In this document: piece after piece, positions 1 to 11,411 of the stretch
Layout of the letters: the number at the start of each line of letters is the position of its first letter
How positions within the stretch are numbered: position 1 is the stretch's first letter
From: Trichostrongylus colubriformis
Taxonomy: Eukaryota; Nematoda; Chromadorea; Rhabditida; Trichostrongylidae
Assembly (NCBI GenBank): GCA_963978905.1
Contig: OZ022259.1
Coordinates: forward strand, 21,426,068 to 21,490,067
DNA length: 64,000 nt
Direction of reading: 5' to 3'
Made by a program: the position numbers and the translations under genes
The notes under the pieces: generated by a model
The model's database searches: none
Told to the model about the DNA's origin: nothing
What the model saw: only the letters and a program-made list of their open reading frames with translations

Positions 1-885
1 GCATAACCCTGATCGGTAATCAAGTGTTTGTCCACAGTCTGTTAGAGCGGCGCTGTCCTAGTCCCAGTAAAGAGCCAGCTCTTTTGATTCACTGAGCCAC
101 ACGTTGCCCGCTCTGTGCCCCTTCATTCTAGACACCGCGAGGAACTGACAAGTCTCTTCCTTGTCCAGGGTCTATAGCAGGAGCGACCCGTCGCTCGAAA
201 GGCATATCCCATCCTTGTACTTACAGTGCCGTGTGTCACCTACGGCCGAATCAGGGGAAGGTGAACCGTGGCGCATGTGAATATACGTAGACAGGAGGTA
301 GCAGTTAATGACCGAGATAGAGCGCGTGACCGGTTGGACGTTTTGGACACGCTTCCGTCTGATGTCAATACCCCATGTTCGCACTTGTGATGTTGGACCA
401 TCAGTCTACAATGCTCGACCGATACCGTCCTGTGAGTTTCAGAACGGTTTTCGTAACGAGCGCCAAAGAAACCAACCGAGAATGAAACGGTCTGCTCAAC
501 GATTTTACACAGCGACGCAGGTGTGTCGTACCGTTCGGTGTTGGGCCTGTAGAGGTAAACAGACAAGCTTCGAGGCGGAGAAAAAATATTCGGAAACAAG
601 CAGAGCAATTGTAATTGAGAGGTACTCGAAGGAGATAATCGTGAGGGCTCGATGGACAGAACCACGCGGGTTGAGCGAGTGCCGCCGGGAGCCCTATGCA
701 CATTATTAAACAGAGAAATACCGGGTTGACACCCCAAGGGTTACGGGCTGGAGCCGAACGTGGGGCCGACGCTCCCGTGAAAACCGACCGCGAGAGTTCG
801 TCATTTCGTTTTAAAAGAGCCGCCACCTGGTACTGGGAGTTGTCCAGCGCCTCCTGTTTCGCTCGGAGCGAGATGGACAGAGCAT
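1..885 (-). pseudogene. Envelope-like glycoprotein remnant of a gypsy element
   Basis: Read on the minus strand, a coiled-coil stretch (about 890-750) leads into a hydrophobic signal-like segment (FLCLIMCIGLPAALA, about 725-680) followed by AQPAWFCPSSPHDYLLRV. Further fragments in other frames carry LYRPNTERYDTPASLC, SVGFFGARYE and VEHCRLMVQHHKCEHG, and near 172-260 HCKYKDGICLSSDGS. Several conserved-looking cysteines and a signal peptide suggest a surface glycoprotein. The pattern resembles envelope-like proteins attached to nematode gypsy elements; this is from memory of the family. At least two frameshifts break it, and it runs off the left edge. It lies directly downstream of the gag below with no protease, RT or integrase between. 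The membrane anchor is not visible in the window. Confidence 0.5.
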
Positions 886-2060
886 TTATCTTGTTGCGAG
901 CATCGTCAAGATCACTCCGTATTGAAGAAGGAAGCGGGGAGAGTGATCGGGTGGGAGGCCGAGAACCACTGGATGAAAAACGAGAGCGAGCAGAAAGTCG
1001 CCTACCTGTCGGCCTCGGGCCGGTAGGTCTGGAAGAAGGGCACTGTCGAAGTGGCCGGTGCCTTCACAGTTGAAACATGAATTGGCCACAGGACGCGATT
1101 GCCAGGCTGTGCCGGAGTCCGAGCGACGCGAACGTCCACGCCGGGAGTCGCTCCGCTGCCTGAAAACAGATGGAGAGTCTCTATTATAAGACGGAGGATT
1201 ATTGAACCTCACCTGTCGTGGAACCCCCAACGCGGATATTTCCGCCGATGGGCCTGTGGGGTTAATGAGCCGCTCCGCTGTAGCCTCGGCGAGCAGGTGC
1301 TCCACCGCCTGCGCCTTGTTGACAGCCTGTTCAAAAGTAACCGGATTATCAAGCTTAACAATATACCTCACATCGGGTCTCATGCGAGCCGTGAACTCTT
1401 CTAACGCTCGCTCCTTTTGGGCAGCTAGGTCCTGACCTGCCGTCGCCGCTCATACGAGGTTCATCAGCCGATTAGCGAACACTGCCGAAGACTCCAAACG
1501 CTCCTGTCTACAGGAAGCTAACGCCTGACGGACAAGATGACGTTGATGAGGCCCTTCGAAACAGCTCCTCAAGTGGGCAATGAGAGATTCGTAGGAGGTC
1601 CGATCATCGTCGGAGAGCTCTTTCCCTTTTTCGCGAGCGATGCCATTCAAATGAGCAATCAAAAAGTTGGCCTTACGCTCGGAGCTAATTTAACCGGGAA
1701 GAGTGCGCATAAGATCCTGTAGTCGGCGCACCCATATGGAAAACTGAACCCCTCGCCTGATCCCGTAAAAGGGGTGGTTTTAGAGGCCAGGCCCTCTGGA
1801 ATCAAAGAGGTAACCGCCGGGATGGCCCGTATGTGGGCATCGACGGCCCCAAAGGAAGCATTGAGTCCTGACAAGAGGGTCGCATCATTTTCGGTTATCG
1901 TCTGAGCAAGTTGGGCAGTCGTGTTGTGAGAGTCCTGCCAGACACCGGCTATCGCCTCCTCGACGGTGGCGTCCCGCAGGTGGCGTGCATCCCGCCCGAG
2001 CACCGTCGCGGAATCCTCAACGTCGGAGAGGGCCGACGTCAGGGGGCCCGTAATGGCCAA
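886..2060 (-). pseudogene. Ty3/gypsy gag remnant with CCHC zinc knuckle
   Basis: Minus-strand reading starts near 2060 and gives a helical N-terminal region. It shifts frame near 1740 and continues as LNGIAREKGKELSDDD and HLVRQALASCRQERLESS, the core of a retroviral-type capsid domain. An in-frame TGA lies at about 1450-1452, after which the same frame continues through PDVRYIVKLDNPVTFEQAV. A basic Arg/Ser-rich stretch precedes a zinc knuckle CFNCEGTGH (about 1045-1075), where another frameshift displaces the last cysteine. Gag packages element RNA in the cytoplasm. Lesions seen: two frameshifts and one stop. The family assignment rests on capsid and knuckle patterns; the start codon is uncertain. 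Confidence 0.75.
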
Positions 2061-3500
2061 TAGCGATTCGGGTCTTACGACCTCAGCAACACCTGAGGTG
2101 CCCCATCCTTAACAAGATCGATCCGTTGCTGGGTAGCTACGACCCCAGAGATGGTCGCTTTGGCTCGAGCCCTGGTAGTAGGGGGACCCATAGCGACACA
2201 AGATTAGTAGCAAAATAGCGAATACAAGAACGCAGCGCAGTCGAAGACGACAAATGAAACAGCAGAGCCGTGACAGAGATTTTATATCCGTTGATGGGGC
2301 GAAGGCGATCCGAAACATCAAACCCCTGGAATTCAAACAGTCCTATGCGCCCCCGAGCGCTTGCTGATTTCTCAAGCCTAGAGTCGATGGGATGGACAAA
2401 AATGTAAACATTGTCTATCGGAGGCTACATCTGAACCGCTGAGAAATCGCCGAACCTCGCCTCCCCGAGAAGACCGTCCAGCGCGAACAAAGCGAACAAC
2501 AACAAAAAGCTGCGCAGCTTACTCATCGGTAAAAGACTGACAAAGAAAGAGTTGCGCAGTTGCATTAGAAATTAGAATTTGCATTAGAAGCGGAGGTGTA
2601 CTAGGAAATGAGCCGATAGCATCAGAAACAGAGAGACTACAAAACCACAGAAACCACAATACAAGACTCAACGCGTCTATCTCGAACACCTGCGGAAAGA
2701 TTGGGCCCTGGCTTCTCGAGCCAGGACCGAGGGCTTCTTTACACCGTACTGCCATATACCGAGACAACCGCAAAGTAACTCATTGCATGCTACTCAACGG
2801 GGGTCGGTCCACAAAATATGCACTGAGTGCCACGAACGAAAGGCCTTACCGACTAGTGACTTCACCGGACCCCTCGGTACTTCTCGAAAATTACCAAATG
2901 CGCAGAAAACCACTGCCGATACCACGGACATCCGAACACTATGCTGACCGTGCAAAACGATAGATCTGTTTCTGGCTTCACAAGCCACCCGGGTGGTGCA
3001 CAATCCTGTAACGGATAACAAACAGAAGCTCGGAAGGAGCAAATCGAAAGGAAAGAAAGGAAAGAGAAAAGTCGCGAGTGGAGAAGAAAACATTAAGAAA
3101 CGAACCCGTAAATGAGCAAAGAAAAGATTGGCCAGATCTGTTAATGCCCAGCTACGGGGCAGCTGAAACAAAAAACTCACGTGTTCCTGGCGACCGGCCC
3201 ACTCGCTGCTACCAGTAATTGTGATGGTGGACCTTGTCAACTGCGAATACTCCAGAGTACTAATAGGTTTATTGTATGCCGGACCGCAGTGAGTTCCGCA
3301 GTGAGTTCGGAGCAGTGAGTTCTTCGACCCAATAAGGGTCAGCCGCCGTCCTCCAGCCGTCGTCCTCCGTTGAATGCCATCTCTCGGCTCCTCGCCTCGC
3401 GCATGCTGAAAGCACAACATCAGTCCCGATCATCGAACGCTCACTACAGTATTCTGAGAACAGCTCATACCCTTTGCACTTACACTGCCCAGAATTCTGC
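2061..3500 (-). other. Probable 5' leader/LTR side of the gypsy element, unresolved
   Basis: This stretch lies upstream of the minus-strand gag, where a 5' LTR and primer-binding site would be expected. I see short direct repeats (GCAGTGAGTTC, three times near 3285-3325) and long open frames on both strands without recognisable motifs. No second LTR copy lies in the window, so the LTR ends cannot be fixed. Nothing else is supported here. Confidence 0.25.
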
Positions 3501-6143
3501 CTAAGCTTTAGTTGAAGGGATCCCCTACTTCTCCTTAAGTACGGCTTAGGAAAAAAATATACACCTCAGCGTACAGTTGATTGCTCGACGACATCAGATT
3601 AGCAATGTCGCGCAGTACTGTGTGATATCTCAACTGGTACTCACTACACAACTATCCTACTATATATAATTCGCTTAGTATGTCTGTCTGTGTGTGTTTG
3701 TCCGTGTGTCCGTCTGTCTGTCACGAAATTCATATCTCGCGTCACAGCTAAGCTGGGACGCTGAATTTTACAAGTGATATAGGGGGTGCCAATTTTACAA
3801 GTGATATAGGGAACCCCAGCGGTGGTGGACCGAAAGTGATAGCAGCTGATAAGGGCTGATAAGGAGCCTCGGAAGGCATATGTCGCCAAGTCCGTTCCGC
3901 CTTCTGCGTTGATACAAGAGCGTTAACACTCATGGATGTTGTGCGGGGTAGGACTGGGACATTAACACGTTGGCGACATTGCGTCCCAATGCTGGGACGC
4001 ACATTTTCTGCCACGTGGGACAATGCGTCCCAATGGTGGGGTGGGATGCAGCACAGAAACTTCCTTTCTTCAAGTGATTTGAAAGCCGGTTTTGATCAAC
4101 ATGCACAAGGGTATCTAGGGTGAACATGGTCCGCTTACTTCTTTTCAATAAGTTTTTTTCATGCTTCGAGTATATATTGGGTTGTAATAAGTTCCCGCGG
4201 TTTTTTAGTTCTCTGTTTTTCACATTGTTCCCTTTACCTTTCGACAGAGTTTTCGATTGTCTGATATGTTTTCGATTGAGCTTTTTCTGCTCTATGAAAT
4301 GCAACTATCTGTTTTTCGAATCCTTTGATTGCCTTATTTATGAGGTTTGCAAATGAAGTAAGCTGAAGGCTAAAAATTGGCACTCGCGCACCTCATCTTC
4401 CTCGACTGCTATCGAGATCAAAAAAAGTATGTGCACATGTTTTCGATAGAGCTTTTTCTTCTCTATAGTACGGTGCTATTTGTTTTTGATCATTTGATTG
4501 TTTGCTATTTTTAAGGTTTAGAAGTGGAATAATCTGTTGGAAAAAATCTGCTTTTTTGATACATCGAGGTCCAAAAAGCAGACCTTTCCCATGTCAGATG
4601 GATACAAATGAGGCAAAAAGACATCCCTGAGCGATCTACTGTTGTTATAGAGGGGTTCCTTGTACGATGAAGAGAAGATTCTTCGCAAAAAACGTTCGGG
4701 TGGGCTATTACTGTGTACCCCATTTCTAGGCTTCAATAATATCAAATACTGAAAATATTCCAAAGACTAGTAGAATCATCTTGTAGAACAAAAAAAGCTC
4801 TATCGAAAAAATGTATAAGCCTCGTTCAAAGATGAAGGGAACGATGTAAAAAACAGGACAAAACCGCGGAAGCTTATTCCTCAACCCAATAGGAGTGATC
4901 TTCTCAGGGAAGTGTTTCTTTTAGAAAGATAAGTCTAACCTAGAATATAAAAAACTTCTAGTAACACATTAAATTTACATAATAGGTAATACTATCAACT
5001 AGGTAATAAAGCTCTATGCCTACCACATGCTTAAACTTCCCATCACCACCATGCAGTTTTCTCTTGTAAAAGCCTTCGAGAGATATCTAAAATTTCGCAG
5101 CAATCAATATTTTGAATTAGCGCTCAAGATAGACGCGAAATTCGGCGAGTTTAGAAGGGTGGTATCAAAAACTGCTCTCTGGGACAATGCGTCCCAATGC
5201 TGGGACGCAGTTCTCGGCAAGGGCGAGCGCGCGATGTCCTACGTGGCAGACACGTGAAAAAGCGCGCGGTCACCAACGTGTTAAGGGTGGTTGACCCGCA
5301 CTGGTAACGGTTGATAAGATTTGATAAGGGGCGTAAAAAGGATAGTCGTCAAATTTGTTTCGCTTTCCTCATTGGTCCCGGAGCGCTCAAGTCACAGATG
5401 TTTAGCAGAGTGGGCCAGGGACATTAATGGTGGGCGATCCGATCTGATAGCGGTTGATAAGATTTGATAAGGAGCATGAGAAGGCAAATTTCGTCAAATT
5501 CGTTTCGCCTGCGACGTTGATCCAAGAGTGCTAACACTCATAGGTGTTTGGCGGGGTGGCCAGGGACATTAAGACGGGTCATCCAAATTGATAATGGTTG
5601 GTAAGAATCAAAAAGGAGCATGAGAAGGGAAACGCCACCAAGGCCGGTTCGCTTTCGCGGCTTCAGTGGGATGTTCACATTCGCAGGTATTGTAGGGTAC
5701 GGAAACCTCAATTGTATTTTGGTACAGAGGCCTCAGAGAAATTGATAACGGCTTGCGGTGGCTGAAAAGAACCATTAGGACTTGGATGGGATGAAATCCT
5801 TTACATCGCTTGCTACCACTACGTGATTTCATTTACTGCGTTTCATACTGCATTTCTGTTCATACTGCGATCTACATTGATAATCATGATACAGCCTATA
5901 TTTGTGATAGCGAAGCAAGCGTTTCGCTCAGAATCATTTTCTAATGTGGTATTGGCAGCAACACTGGGAATCGACCGCTAGACTGTGGAAAATTCCAAGT
6001 AGTGAAGCATGTTTACGAAAACGATAAGCATTGATAATCGGGATATGGATCTACCATCAGTGCGTAGGAATCAGATGCTGAGCAAGTGGCAATTTAAAAA
6101 ACAATTGGTATTTAAACTATCCAAACTCCCAGTGATGACCCAA
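3500..6143 (+). repeat. R1 composite repeat copy, split by a TTAA element
   Basis: It begins with a block shared with 46490-46590 (CCCCTACTTCTCCTTAA and AATATACACCT). Next comes a head module with a CTCTATATAATTCGCTTAG-type start and a GTCTG-rich tract (3655-3780). Diverged tandem units of about 145 bp follow, each with TGATAA motifs, and then a tail with TATCGACCGCT motifs. The copy is interrupted at 3962 by the TTAA element and resumes at 5285 in register. No coding capacity is seen. Other copies lie at 43.9, 46.5, 50.7, 52.1-53.8, 58.4 and 63.3 kb. Confidence 0.75.
3962..5284. mobile_element. Non-autonomous piggyBac-like element with TTAA target duplication
   Basis: TTAA occurs at 3962-3965 and 5281-5284. 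The sequence just inside begins CACGTTGGCGAC on the left and, reverse-complemented, CACGTTGGTGAC on the right. Both ends also carry the palindromic subterminal motif GCGTCCCAATGCTGGGACGC. Removing the element joins R1 repeat sequence in register, so the ends are exact. The interior of about 1.3 kb is AT-rich with short ORFs on both strands, and none has a recognisable transposase motif. TTAA duplications are typical of the piggyBac superfamily; that assignment is inferred from the ends only. Confidence 0.75.
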
Positions 6144-6410
6144 ACCAGCTTCCTGGCGCACACTACTGCGCGCGATTCATGTCCATGACGTGCAAAATGG
6201 GTTCGATGAAATCGACGGAGGTATATTGAGACCAAAATGCTTTTTTATCACGCCTTCTTCTCTGCTTATGTCCAATTCAATAGGTGAGCTGGAAGCAGAG
6301 GAAAGGAATTTTCCACTCAATTCCATACACAACTGTTGTCATGCCGATCAAACCCATTTTGCACAACATCGCCGTGAATCGCGCACAGTATTGTGCGCGC
6401 GCCAGCCGGT
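6144..6410. mobile_element. Hairpin MITE, copy 1 (about 267 bp)
   Basis: The ends are inverted repeats: ACCAGCTTCCTGGCGCACAC on the left and, reverse-complemented, a matching ACCGGCTGGCGCGCGCAC on the right. Both lead into CGCGATTCAT and GCAAAATGGGTT. Full relatives lie at 51825-52090 and 59398-59663. Half copies sit inside segments A and B near 8280 and 48830. It adjoins the next R1 head module at 6411, as a terminal part of the R1 composite. Confidence 0.7.
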
Positions 6411-7479
6411 CAAAATATAGTTATTCTACTCTATATAATTCACTTACTATGTCTGAGTGTATTTGTGGATGAGTGTCCGTCTGTTCTTCACGAAATTCAT
6501 AACTCACTTCGCAGTGAAGCTGGGACCCCGAATTCCACAAATGATATAGAGGGTGATAAGGGACCCTAGTGGTGGTGGTGGACTCAGATTGAGAGCAGCT
6601 ATCAAGAGCTAATAAGGAGCTTTGAAACGCGAGTGTCGCCAAAACCGCTTCGCCTCTCCCGTTGATCCCTAAGTGCTGACACTAATAGGTGTTGAGCAGG
6701 GTTGGACGATGGCAATAATGGTGGGTATTCCGAAGTGATAACGTAGAGAAGCTTCTATAAAGACCGTAAAAAGGCAAGTGTCGCCAAATCCGGAATCTTA
6801 ATGGTGACGGTTCGGTTCTGATTGTGACTGATGAGGGCGGTTACGATTCACTGCCAACTAGATGGGAACTCCTGTACACCGCAAACTACTACAACACGAC
6901 CACTATAGTTGAAGTGTATGATGCTCAATTTAACTGGAGCACTAGGCAGATATCGATCGGGAGAACTGTGGATGTGCGAAATTGTGGAATTTGCAAAAAT
7001 GACACTTCTTAGTTTCTCTAATCCTCTCGTCTCTTCGTTGGATGGAAATCATTACCTATTCGCGAAATGCTGCTTTTCCACAGAAAAGCATTCCTGATCG
7101 ATACTTGACTTATCCCTTTCTGCACATTCCACAGTTCCGCACTTTCATTCCTTTCCTTCTTCTAATTCACTCGTTTCTTCGTAGCATGGAAATCGATACG
7201 TATTTAGTGCTTTTCCGCAAATTCCACAAATCTGCAATTCCACAATCCCGGAAATTCCGCAATTCTCCCAATCGATATCTACAAAATGCTTTTCCACGAT
7301 GCCTCAAATTCTAGAACAACGAACGCTGCCTAGAGGCTATAAGTGAATCATTTTGTGATGTGGTACTAGGATTAACAAGACGTATCGACCGCTAGACCAA
7401 ATGAAACAATAATAATCATCTACACTTACAACACTGTCCCACCTAACGGGCAGGTCAGGGATTCTTTACTCCAGAAATG

Positions 7480-8265
7480 GGAGGATTGGAAGTCAAAAAG
7501 TCACCGACCCTTTTTTCAATGTGATCATAGTTGATGAACTGTTTTTTTTGGGAAAGCCTTGAGGGACCGGAACAAGTGGTGATCTGAGGGAACAATATCA
7601 GGTGAATAGGCTGAATGTAGAACCGTGTTCCTCTAGCTCCTCCAATTTTGCACGGGTCTCTTAAACTATGTGAGCCTTAGCGTTGTCATGAAGGAGACGC
7701 ACAAAAGTTGGTCCAGGCCGTTTTTCTCGAAAGGCTTCCGCAAGTTTCTGCAGCTGAAAAGCGTAGTAGGGAGCGGTAACGGTGTGGCCTTGCTTGAGCA
7801 GTTCGTAGTACAGCATTTCTTTCGAATCCCAGAACCAGCAAAGAAGGATTTTTTTGGGATGAAGGCCGGATTCGGCTTGCGTCGGCGGCTGTTCTCCTCG
7901 TTTGAGCCACACCGCGCGATGCCTGTTAAGGTCGTGAGGATGCAGCTTTCATCTCCAGTAACTAGGTCCTCCAGAAACTTCCTGCGATGTGAACGAAGGA
8001 GAGGCTGACAAATGGATACCCGGATGTACCGCATGTTATCGCTCAACACATGAGTCACCCATCGGTCAGCACTTTTCTGTAACCGAGGGCCTGAAGGCGA
8101 ATACGACTGTCGATTGAGCACACCCAAGTCTCGCCGCGAAGGCTGCGAATGTTAACTTCCAGATCCTCCTTGACGGTGCCGTGAATAACGGAGTAGTCGA
8201 CGGCGAGGGAGCGGTGCATGTTCAGAGAACAGAGAGGAGTGATATAGATCAGTCGCTTTTCAGCA
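7480..8265 (-). pseudogene. Mariner transposase remnant (segment A)
   Basis: On the minus strand, pieces of a mariner DD34D transposase appear in order: the second helix-turn-helix region (VKEDLEVNIRSL, RIQALGYRKVL-like), WVTHVLSDNMRYIRVSIC, LVTGDES with the first catalytic Asp, RPGPTFVRLLHDNAKAH with the second, and a degenerate YSPDLAPSDY-like block near 7600. Several frameshifts separate them, so no protein can be made. The N-terminal DNA-binding part is lost where the half hairpin MITE begins near 8265. Terminal repeats are not clear. The copy in segment B has the same organisation. Confidence 0.75.
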
Positions 8266-8585
8266 AACCCATTCTCCACGTCATAGACATCATTGGCGTG
8301 CAGTTGTGTGCGCCAGCCAACTGATACTTTAGAAAAGACTGGCTGTTGTGAGTGTTCCGCTCTTAGGGGTTGCAGTTTTGGCAATCCCAAGATGATAATG
8401 GGTTCCGATCTTCAAGGTTGCAAAGTTGGGTCTCCCAAAACGTTATAGTGTAAGGGTGTGGGTATTCAAATTGGGATTTGACCCTTGTAACCCTATCCTG
8501 ACCCTATCTAAGTGAGGGAACAGTCGATTATCTTTATCTTGGTCTCATGTTTACTCTCGATGTGACTTTCGCACTTTGTTTTCAG

Positions 8586-8785
8586 AGAGAATGCAGGAGG
8601 AATTGCAGAGGCGGCGGGACAGGGAGAGGGAGCGGGAAAGGCGGAGGCATCGACTCATCAACGATCGGAATTCGCGGAGCGAGAGCGAAACGTCGTCTGG
8701 ATCGTTCTGGGGTTCTTCCCCGTTCTACGTGTCGCTAGCCTATCCTATTGCTCGATTCTTGTATCGTGTTACTGCTGTGTATTGA
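8586..8785 (+). other. Exon-like ORF after a strong 3' splice site (segment A)
   Basis: A polypyrimidine-TTTTCAG acceptor ends at 8585. It is followed by ATG at 8591 and an open frame of about 64 codons, starting MQEELQRRRDRERERERRR. This is a highly charged helix, followed by a Ser-rich stretch and a hydrophobic end. The copy at 49134-49333 keeps the acceptor, frame and length, with mostly amino-acid-changing differences. It may be a captured host exon or the start of an element gene. I do not recognise the family. Confidence 0.35.
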
Positions 8786-9204
8786 AATTATCATGAACTT
8801 GAATACTCTGTTGTGTGAGCTTGTGGCATGCCGAAGGCCGGATGTGAACTTAGGGGGAACAGACGACAAGAGAACGTCCGATCCTTTAGTTCCGTTAAGG
8901 AGCCCTACTAGTAACTTAACTCAACATTCACACACAACACACATTCCCAACCAGACAATTCATGGCGTGGGGATGGTCCTTCGCGACAGACCCTGAAAAG
9001 ATTTCAGTTCCAAGGGACTGCTGAAAGGAATACAATACCCGCCGCAGAATCACCACAGTTCGATAACTGGGGGTCTCTCTCACTAAATGAAGAGGGTAAA
9101 GACGCCCTTATTGCGGCACTTATCTAACGAAATAATGCGTCAGCGGACCTTGAGTTTGCAACCCATAAACTAGAACATAGGAAGATACATAGCGAGTAAA
9201 GTGT

Positions 9205-9620
9205 ATATTTTCTTACCCAACGACCCCTGCAAGAATTCGACCACATCGAGTTCTAGGCAAATACCGGGAACCACGTCAATATTCTGTTGCGCGCAGGAGT
9301 GATGGAGGAATATCAATCCCTTAGGTCATAATTTAGTCGTGGTCCGTGAAAAGGACGAATCCCGCAGGTCTTCTTGACATGCGACGTCCAATTAAGACCG
9401 TCACCTGGAACACTCCCAGATCCATACCGCGTACCAAGAAGAAGTGGTCCTCTACGAACCATTACTAAATTATGTACCCAAGGGGTGTGACATTCCTTCA
9501 TCACTCCTGCGCGCAACAGCGCATTGACGTGCTTTTGTAGTTCTTCCCGGTAATTGCTTGGAACTCGATATGGTCAATTCTCGCAGAGGGTCATTGGTTG
9601 TGAACAAATGCACTTTTCCC
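9205..9620. repeat. Fold-back gypsy reverse-transcriptase fragment (segment A)
   Basis: Plus-strand sequence from about 9205 to 9450 encodes degraded pieces of the start of a gypsy RT (GHNLVVVREKDES). The minus strand from about 9620 to 9455 encodes the same part again (NYREELQKHVNALLRAGVMK, then WVHNLVMVRR). The two meet tail-to-tail near 9452, giving imperfect inverted arms of roughly 150 bp. The same arrangement recurs at about 49780-50200. Neither arm is an intact gene. Confidence 0.6.
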
Positions 9621-10525
9621 GCTGTGCAACTTCCTTTGTCATATTGATGCTTAGAAAAAAACGTCAGAAAAGTGGTCTAGGAGATTTTCCAGCTGCTACC
9701 ATTGCTCCTCATTCAAGTCACACTGATCAAGAACTACTTTGTATGGCGAATCATTAGACATGGTAGCGGTGGAACACGTGGTTAGCAATATTGGAGTGCC
9801 GTGGTTTCTGGGTTCATATAGTCACCTGGCAGCATCGTGCCAGCAGTAGCCAGACGAATACCTTTATACGATCATTGGTCATTGGTTGATTGGTAAGGTT
9901 GAATACAGTATGAATGGTGCACTAGAGGGGATTGTTGCGGGGGAAATTAGCATTGATCACGCGCAGATCGGGAATCTTGAACCACACATGATACAAATGA
10001 TTGCGAATTAGGAGGTAAAGTCACAGTATGCTCGGCGCGAGCATGGTAGGGCATATCGATGAACTGAGAAGGACGCTATGGAAGTTTGCCTAAGAGGAGC
10101 ATTGTGGATCTGTAAATCACTTTGCGCTAACCGTAATTTATGATCATCATGGGGAGTAAAACGAGGGTAACGCTGCCTAAAATAACTTTATAAATGAAGT
10201 CAGTATGAGGAACACAGCGCGTTTTGGTGGAATGTGATAGCAAATGGACTTGAATGTCTTCAGTCTGTAATTTCACTATTTTTGACCCTGCTAGGGCGAC
10301 CTGCTTACCGGCCATGCTCACTGCGGAGTCCGTCTTAGAAGCATTCAACTGGAAAATGCCGAGAGCTGGACATGATTCTTTGGATGCTAGGGTGATGCAC
10401 GAGCCAGTGTCAGGTAAAGCGGAAACATTAACGTCACTGATTTTTACGCGAATATGGGCAGAAATAAATGAGTCGGTATGGAAGACAGGAGGGAATTTCG
10501 GAGAGGAAAATGCTTGCTCAACATC
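9620..10525 (-). pseudogene. Gypsy protease and linker remnant, cut by BEL LTR
   Basis: On the minus strand the frame 10525-10127 contains a retropepsin-like core: VNVSALPDTGSCITLASKES with the DTG active-site triad, then a flap-like stretch and a FIYKVILG segment in place of the usual ILG strand. Degraded linker sequence (QFIDMPYHARAEH-like) leads towards the RT fragment at 9620. Retropepsins cut Gag-Pol polyproteins. The upstream part is missing because the BEL element 1 LTR starts at 10526. Linker frames contain stops. The related protein family is probably that of the gag at the left edge. Confidence 0.65.
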
Positions 10526-11411
10526 TGTCATGAACTCTGGGTTCATGATGACATCAGTCTCTCCGCCCACCGTCTTGCTGAGATTTAAGCAGCGACAGAC
10601 GGGAGTCAGAGCTCTCGCTTCGGCTTCTTTTTCTTCGTCTTGGGCTTCGGCGTCCTCCCCCTCGGCGTCAGATGGATCATAAGCCTCCGGGCGTCAGCCG
10701 ATAGCTACAGACCTTGGGGTCGTAGGCCAAAGGCCGTCCGGGACTGGCGGACTCGCCATGCTCGCTGTATTCAATAAATGCGATAATGCAATAGAACAAA
10801 TTCAAGTCAAGATTCAAGGTTAAAGAGTAAATCACAGCTGTGTTAAAACCTCAGGCATGACGTGTGTGAAAAGGTAGTAAAGAGAGAATAAAATGTATTT
10901 GCTCTGAAGTGTACTGTAGCCAGAAAATGAACCACCTAATAGTTCCATCTGAGGAGTGATGCCCTCAGAACATGGTGCATCGACTAAATGGTCAGCCTGT
11001 ATGGCGCATGGTGCATCGATCTCAACAACAACACCTCAATCTGTCACGACGAGAACAAGAAAAAAAAAGGTGGAGATCACTAAGCTCACATTTCACTCAT
11101 CAAAAGACGGACTCTGGGCGCCCGTGCACAAAATCCTAAGACACGCCTTTTAGGGCCCAAAGAGCGTGTCTGTTCCGGTACCCTAGCAAGGAGAGCCCAA
11201 AATTCCTTTCAATCCCTTTTTCTTCCGCTCGATTTTCATCAGCTTCACACGCTCGATTAGATGAATCGTGATCACGAAGGTAAAGAGGAACCGCGGTCAA
11301 GAATGTTATGAAGGAATAGAAACTCGGAAGCAATCACGGTGGCAGACCGACAGTCTGACCAAAAGAGGAGGTACAGTTAAAATTTTCAATTTCAGCCGGC
11401 ACTATATTTCA
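10526..11411 (+). repeat. 5' LTR of BEL element 1
   Basis: Starts TGTCATGAACTC and ends CACTATATTTCA. From 10680 onward it matches the 3' LTR with, by eye, one substitution and one A-tract length change over about 730 bp. It has about 55 bp (near 10625-10680) that the 3' LTR lacks, while the 3' LTR has a short insert near its start. Confidence 0.9.

Larger units (their letters stand above)
6411..10110. repeat. Composite segment A, duplicated at 46905-50680
   Basis: The same order of parts occurs in both places. An R1 head module comes first, then a short region rich in AATTCCACAA-like words, a minus-strand mariner transposase remnant, a half hairpin MITE, an exon-like ORF after a TTTTCAG, and a fold-back gypsy RT. 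By eye the copies are roughly 90% identical with many small indels. They diverge near 10110 and 50680. In A, gypsy sequence continues to the BEL LTR; in B an R1 copy begins. Confidence 0.75.

Noticed and set aside
2794..3420. 208-codon minus-strand open frame
   Set aside because: No domain, signal or splice support. It overlaps the presumed LTR/leader of the gypsy element and has an odd composition.
4511..4763. Minus-strand frames inside the TTAA element as a transposase remnant
   Set aside because: No piggyBac catalytic pattern could be seen, so the frames are treated as chance.
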